This document shows positions 20,807 through 24,450 of a stretch of DNA of 24,450 bases, piece after piece (within the stretch, counting starts at the first letter, position 1; each line of letters starts with the position of its first letter). The position numbers were made by a program, and so were the translations under genes. The notes under the pieces were generated by a model. That model had not been told where the DNA came from. It saw only the letters and a program-made list of their open reading frames with translations, and ran no database searches. This DNA is from Candidatus Martarchaeota archaeon. GTDB lineage: Archaea; Micrarchaeota; Micrarchaeia; Micrarchaeales; Micrarchaeaceae. The DNA lies in NCBI GenBank assembly GCA_023485645.1, contig JAMCZM010000019.1:1-24450 (forward strand). Direction: 5' to 3'.

Positions 20807-23473
20807 TTGATAGAACAGCTTAAAGAGCCATTTAGCGATAAAGAAAGCCTTGATGCTCTCAATCCTTATGTTAGAGAGTGGTTTATGTCAAATTTTACAG
20901 AATTAACACCACCACAAAAATTTACATTCAAATTAATAAGCGAAAAAAGAAACGTTCTTGTTATTGCGCCTACAGGGTCTGGAAAAACAATGTCTGGTTT
21001 TTTATCAATAATCAGCAGGTTATTTGATTATTCTATATCCGGAACGCTTGAAAATAAAGTATATTGTATATATGTATCACCTTTACGATCACTTAACAAT
21101 GATATATATAAAAATCTCTCAGGACCATTAGAGCAAATATATGATATAATAATAAAGAAAATGGGAATGAATATAATAAAATCTAATATAAAAAAAGTTA
21201 GCGTTGGAGTAAGAACAGGAGATACGTCACAGCAAGAAAGGAGGCAACAGCTTTTAAAAGCGCCAAATATACTTGTCACTACTCCCGAAAGCCTTGCAAT
21301 ACTAATAAATTCCGAAAAATTTCTGGAAAATTTAAAAGCTGTTGAATATGTAATTATAGATGAAGTGCATGAACTTGCAAATAACAAACGCGGGGTGCAT
21401 CTTACACTTACAATAGAGAGACTTGCAGCATTGGTGAATAATGATATAATACGTATAGGTCTTGGTGCAACAATACACCCGCTTGAGGAAGCGGCGAAAT
21501 TTCTTGTAGGGTATAAAAAGGATGGTAGCGAACCTCGGGATTGCAAGATTGTTGACGCATCATGGAGTAAAAAATTAGATGTTATAGCAGTAAGTCCTGT
21601 TAATGACTTAATATACACCGATAATAACGTAATAGAGAATGAATTATATATAGAAATTAATAGAATAATTAAAAACAGTAAATCAACACTCATATTTACA
21701 AATACGCGGAGTGGAACTGAGCGTGTTGTATTTAATCTTAAAGAAAGATTTAGTTATGGTGAGGATATTGCGGCGCATCATAGCTCATTATCTAAAGATT
21801 TTAGATTTGAAGTAGAAGAACTCCTTAAAAAAGGCTCACTTAAATGTGCAGTAACTTCCACAAGCTTAGAGCTTGGAGTTGATATAGGCGCTATAGAAAA
21901 TGTAATACAATTAGGCTCACCAAAGAGCGTTAGCAGAGCAATACAGAGAATTGGAAGGGCAGGACACACATTCAAGGCAACTGCACATGGTGAAATAATA
22001 GCATTAGATAGGGACGACCTTGTAGAATGTGCAGTTATACTAGATGCTGCATTAAAAAAACATTTAGATTCATTTAGTACGCCAAAAAATGCACTTGATG
22101 TGCTTGCACAGCATATTATAGGCATGTCATTAAATGCAAAATGGGATGTTGATGTAGCATTTGATTTAATAAAAAGAGCTTATCCTTATAGTACACTAGA
22201 AAAAAATGATTTTATCGCTCTAATAAACTACCTTGCAGGAAAATATGTATGGTTAGAGAGTAGAAAAGTTTATGGCAAAATATGGTATAATGAAAATGAT
22301 AATACCTTTGAAAAGCGTGGGAAGTTAACTCAAATGGTATACATGCTTAATTTAGGTACAATACAAGATGAGATTGCAATAAATGTATTTACATTGGATA
22401 AAAAATGGGTTGGAAACATAGAAGAGGAATTTTTATCAACAATGAAACCTGGCGATATTTTTACACTTGGTGGCAGATTATATGAATTTCAACATACAAG
22501 TGGTATGAAATGTTATGTTGCAATTGCAAATAGTAAAACCCCTACAATACCACCATGGTTTTCCGAGCAACTATCTCTAAGTTTTGAACTTGCCAATGAA
22601 ATAGGCATGTTTAGGGAAAAATTAGGCAATGCAATTTTAAATGACCAAAAGAATTCTAATAAAAAAATACCTAAAGAAGTTGATAATATTCTAAAAGATA
22701 TACTAATTGATGATAAATCTAGGCGTGTAATTTATGATTATTTTATTGAACAGTACAAATATGTTAAAATTATACCAAACAACAAAATGATATTAATAGA
22801 GGATGTTATCAAAGCTGATTCTAGTGGGGGAAATAAAAAACATTATTTAATATTTCATGCACTTTATGGCAAGCGTGTTAATGATGCCTTATCTAGAGCA
22901 TTTGCTATACAACTTGGAGAACGTTTAGATATAGATATTGGAATAGTTGTTAATGATAATGGATTCATACTAAACATTGGCACATTTAATATGAACAATA
23001 ATATAATTAAAGAGGTTATTGACGACTTAAGCTCCTCTAATATAGTTGCAATGCTCAAACATAGTATAAAAAATACAGAAATAATGAAACGAAGATTCAG
23101 ACATGTTGCGATGCGTGGATTTATGATACTTAAAAATTATAGTGGTTGGAAAATTGGAGTTGGAAAACAACAATTTAATTCACAGGCGCTTTTAAAAGCA
23201 ATTGAGCATACAGATAAAAATTTCCCATTATTAAAAGAAACATATAGGGAAATATTAGATGACATGATGGATACACCACGCGCACAAGAATTGCTATATG
23301 AAATAAAAGAGGGAGTAATACATTATAAGTTAATAAAAACAAATACCCCATCACCATTTGCACATAAAATGATGGCGTTTGGACATATTGATTCCATAAT
23401 GATAGAAAGTAAACACATGTATCTTCAAAAACTACATGAGTCTATTATGGAAAAAATAGGTACAAATAATTAA
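20807..23473 (+). CDS. lhr: Lhr-type superfamily 2 DNA helicase
   Basis: An 888-aa ATP-dependent helicase of the Lhr-core group, which translocates 3'-5' on single-stranded DNA and acts in repair. Motifs: Q-like TPPQKF (34-39), Walker A APTGSGKT (54-61), Ib-like TTPESLA (158-164), DEVH box (185-188), III LGATIH (219-224, with Gly where most Lhr proteins have Ser), IV STLIFTNTRSGTERV (293-307), AAHHSSLS (322-329), V TSTSLELGVDIG (350-361) and VI RAIQRIGRAGHT (377-388). A winged helix and the Lhr-specific C-terminal domain follow to about 870, so it is full length for Lhr-core without the long bacterial extension. The start is TTG 20807, immediately before the conserved region. It converges with mqo with zero spacing. 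Confidence 0.96.
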   Translation: MIEQLKEPFSDKESLDALNPYVREWFMSNFTELTPPQKFTFKLISEKRNVLVIAPTGSGKTMSGFLSIISRLFDYSISGTLENKVYCIYVSPLRSLNNDIYKNLSGPLEQIYDIIIKKMGMNIIKSNIKKVSVGVRTGDTSQQERRQQLLKAPNILVTTPESLAILINSEKFLENLKAVEYVIIDEVHELANNKRGVHLTLTIERLAALVNNDIIRIGLGATIHPLEEAAKFLVGYKKDGSEPRDCKIVDASWSKKLDVIAVSPVNDLIYTDNNVIENELYIEINRIIKNSKSTLIFTNTRSGTERVVFNLKERFSYGEDIAAHHSSLSKDFRFEVEELLKKGSLKCAVTSTSLELGVDIGAIENVIQLGSPKSVSRAIQRIGRAGHTFKATAHGEIIALDRDDLVECAVILDAALKKHLDSFSTPKNALDVLAQHIIGMSLNAKWDVDVAFDLIKRAYPYSTLEKNDFIALINYLAGKYVWLESRKVYGKIWYNENDNTFEKRGKLTQMVYMLNLGTIQDEIAINVFTLDKKWVGNIEEEFLSTMKPGDIFTLGGRLYEFQHTSGMKCYVAIANSKTPTIPPWFSEQLSLSFELANEIGMFREKLGNAILNDQKNSNKKIPKEVDNILKDILIDDKSRRVIYDYFIEQYKYVKIIPNNKMILIEDVIKADSSGGNKKHYLIFHALYGKRVNDALSRAFAIQLGERLDIDIGIVVNDNGFILNIGTFNMNNNIIKEVIDDLSSSNIVAMLKHSIKNTEIMKRRFRHVAMRGFMILKNYSGWKIGVGKQQFNSQALLKAIEHTDKNFPLLKETYREILDDMMDTPRAQELLYEIKEGVIHYKLIKTNTPSPFAHKMMAFGHIDSIMIESKHMYLQKLHESIMEKIGTNN

Positions 23474-24450
23474 TCAACTGCCAAGCTCTTTTTTAAACAA
23501 TGTATAATCAAAATTCTTACCCAACTGATCTGTTATATATTTTATATCCTCCAATGCGCTACCTATACAGGAACTTGCACCGGGGGAAGGGGTTATATTA
23601 AATATTAAATGCTCCTCTTTTAATTTTGCTTCTCCTAAAATTAGTGAATGTGTTTTTTCATCTATTATTTGAGGTCTGATACCACCAGTATTTTTAACAG
23701 TCCATAAGTCCGAATATTTTATTTTCGGAACTATCTTTTGCGCCTCATTTTTAAGAAACTCATATTTTCCAATTATAGGAATTGGGTATATAGCATTTTT
23801 TGACATTATTCTGTATATATCCCTATTAAATAATATATTTTTTAATGATATCAACGTATCTATATCTAAATCAAATATCTTCAAGTTATCCAACGCTGTA
23901 TCTAGATGACCTTTCTCAAGTAAAGGACCTAAAATTACTGTAGGCCCATATCTAGTAACATTGGGGTCTTTTATATCGGGATCAGCATGTATTGCAGCAA
24001 ATGGTATATTGCCCTGTTGCACTCGATACACCTTTCCATTTAAAACTTTTTTTGAATAATAATACCCACCACCAACAGGTAATATTGATATGTTTTTATC
24101 ATACCCCATACTCTTAGCAAAATAAAGCGAATATATACCTGATGCAAATACTACAAACCGTGCTTTATAAACATCATCAGTAGTCTCCAATAGATAATTA
24201 CTATTCTCTCTTGATATTCTTTTTACTTTTGAATTGAATTTAATTTTATAGTCTTTCTTCTTTTTACCATTATTTGCAAATGATTTTGAAAGAGCCCCAA
24301 AATCAACCATATATCCATTATTTGACAACAACGCAAGGAGCATTTCATCTTTTTGGCGGCCCTTAATAAGATTTGGTTCTATTTTTTCCAACTCTTTAGG
24401 TCCTAATTTTTTTAATCCTGGAAATAGTGTGTGCATTGTATCGCATTTGT
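23474..24450 (-). CDS. mqo: Malate:quinone oxidoreductase-like FAD enzyme, N-terminus beyond the window
   Basis: The frame is open from the right edge to TGA 23476-23474, leaving 325 codons. The N-terminal FAD-binding GxGxxG region is off the window, and the ATG at 24436 is internal. Family segments: FPGLKKLGPKELEKIEPNLI with KGR following, MVDFGALSKSF, KARFVVFASGIYSL, ILPVGGGYYY, NIPFAAIHADPDI, TRYGPTVILGPLLEKG, NTGGIRPQI and the C-terminal TPSPGASSCIGSAL. 'PFAAIHADPDI...TRYGPT' is the pattern of the Campylobacter/Helicobacter-like MQO branch, distinct from E. coli Mqo. L-2-hydroxyglutarate oxidase (LhgO) is the main alternative. MQO is a peripheral membrane enzyme that oxidises malate and reduces quinone, complementing NuoH in feeding the quinone pool. 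Confidence 0.85.
   Translation of the reverse strand, partial: KCDTMHTLFPGLKKLGPKELEKIEPNLIKGRQKDEMLLALLSNNGYMVDFGALSKSFANNGKKKKDYKIKFNSKVKRISRENSNYLLETTDDVYKARFVVFASGIYSLYFAKSMGYDKNISILPVGGGYYYSKKVLNGKVYRVQQGNIPFAAIHADPDIKDPNVTRYGPTVILGPLLEKGHLDTALDNLKIFDLDIDTLISLKNILFNRDIYRIMSKNAIYPIPIIGKYEFLKNEAQKIVPKIKYSDLWTVKNTGGIRPQIIDEKTHSLILGEAKLKEEHLIFNITPSPGASSCIGSALEDIKYITDQLGKNFDYTLFKKELGS

Noticed and set aside
1..24450. CRISPR arrays, transposases, integrases, attachment sites or a replication origin.
   Set aside because: I saw no regularly spaced repeats, no DDE, HUH or tyrosine recombinase motifs, no tRNA-linked direct repeats and no Orc1/Cdc6 gene with origin boxes.

Overview
The window is strongly AT-rich, gene-dense DNA and reads as the chromosome of an archaeon. 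The evidence is: AT-rich TATA-like boxes about 25-35 nt before many starts; TTG starts; a recurring GTGA(T) ribosome-binding site 3-4 nt before ATG; and archaeal-style gene content, including a HerA-like ATPase, an Lhr helicase, COG1361-like surface proteins anchored by a C-terminal helix, an archaeal-type single-domain parvulin and zinc-ribbon microproteins. Low GC, compact spacing, many unrecognised small genes and scattered respiratory genes (nuoH, mqo) would suit a small-genome, possibly DPANN/ARMAN-like, aerobic lineage. That placement is inference; no rRNA or other lineage marker is present.

Layout. 1-2994: a truncated minus-strand protein with mTERF-like helical repeats, a large HerA/FtsK-type ATPase that appears fused to a winged helix and a PD-(D/E)XK-like nuclease domain, and an unknown 147-aa protein. 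2995-4128 (-): dxr, a complete bacterial-type DXP reductoisomerase, unexpected in an archaeon. 4389-8073 (+): a three-gene ABC operon with 4-nt overlaps (ATPase, anchored beta-sandwich exoprotein, MacB-like permease). 8136-10599 (+): an unknown 97-aa protein, a DPP III-like (M49-like) zinc peptidase and a SAM methyltransferase. 10825-11859 (-): an orphan nuoH, divergent from an unknown 87-aa gene. 12182-15838 (-): winged-helix regulator, N-glycosylation-rich surface protein, ArsB/NhaD-type permease and a 45-aa zinc ribbon, all co-oriented. 15939-16876 (+): two unknown genes, then a perfect hairpin with T-runs on both sides. 16950-17801 (-): an Asn/Tyr-rich anchored exoprotein. 17925-20730 (+): inorganic pyrophosphatase, LUD-domain protein, parvulin, an atypical CDP-alcohol phosphatidyltransferase with an insertion inside its signature, and a Yip1-like membrane protein. 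20807-23473 (+): lhr. 23474-24450 (-): mqo, truncated by the window edge.

How the genes may work together. NuoH and MQO both feed electrons to a membrane quinone pool. The ABC operon and the surface proteins shape the cell exterior. Dxr and the CDP-alcohol phosphotransferase both touch lipid precursor metabolism. The most system-like novelty is the single-gene ATPase-nuclease fusion. The most surprising single gene is dxr in an archaeal setting. I found no CRISPR array, tRNA, rRNA, insertion sequence or prophage module. No gene-free stretch exceeds 300 bases; the longest are 4129-4388 (promoters) and 10600-10824 (a GC-rich hairpin-like block).
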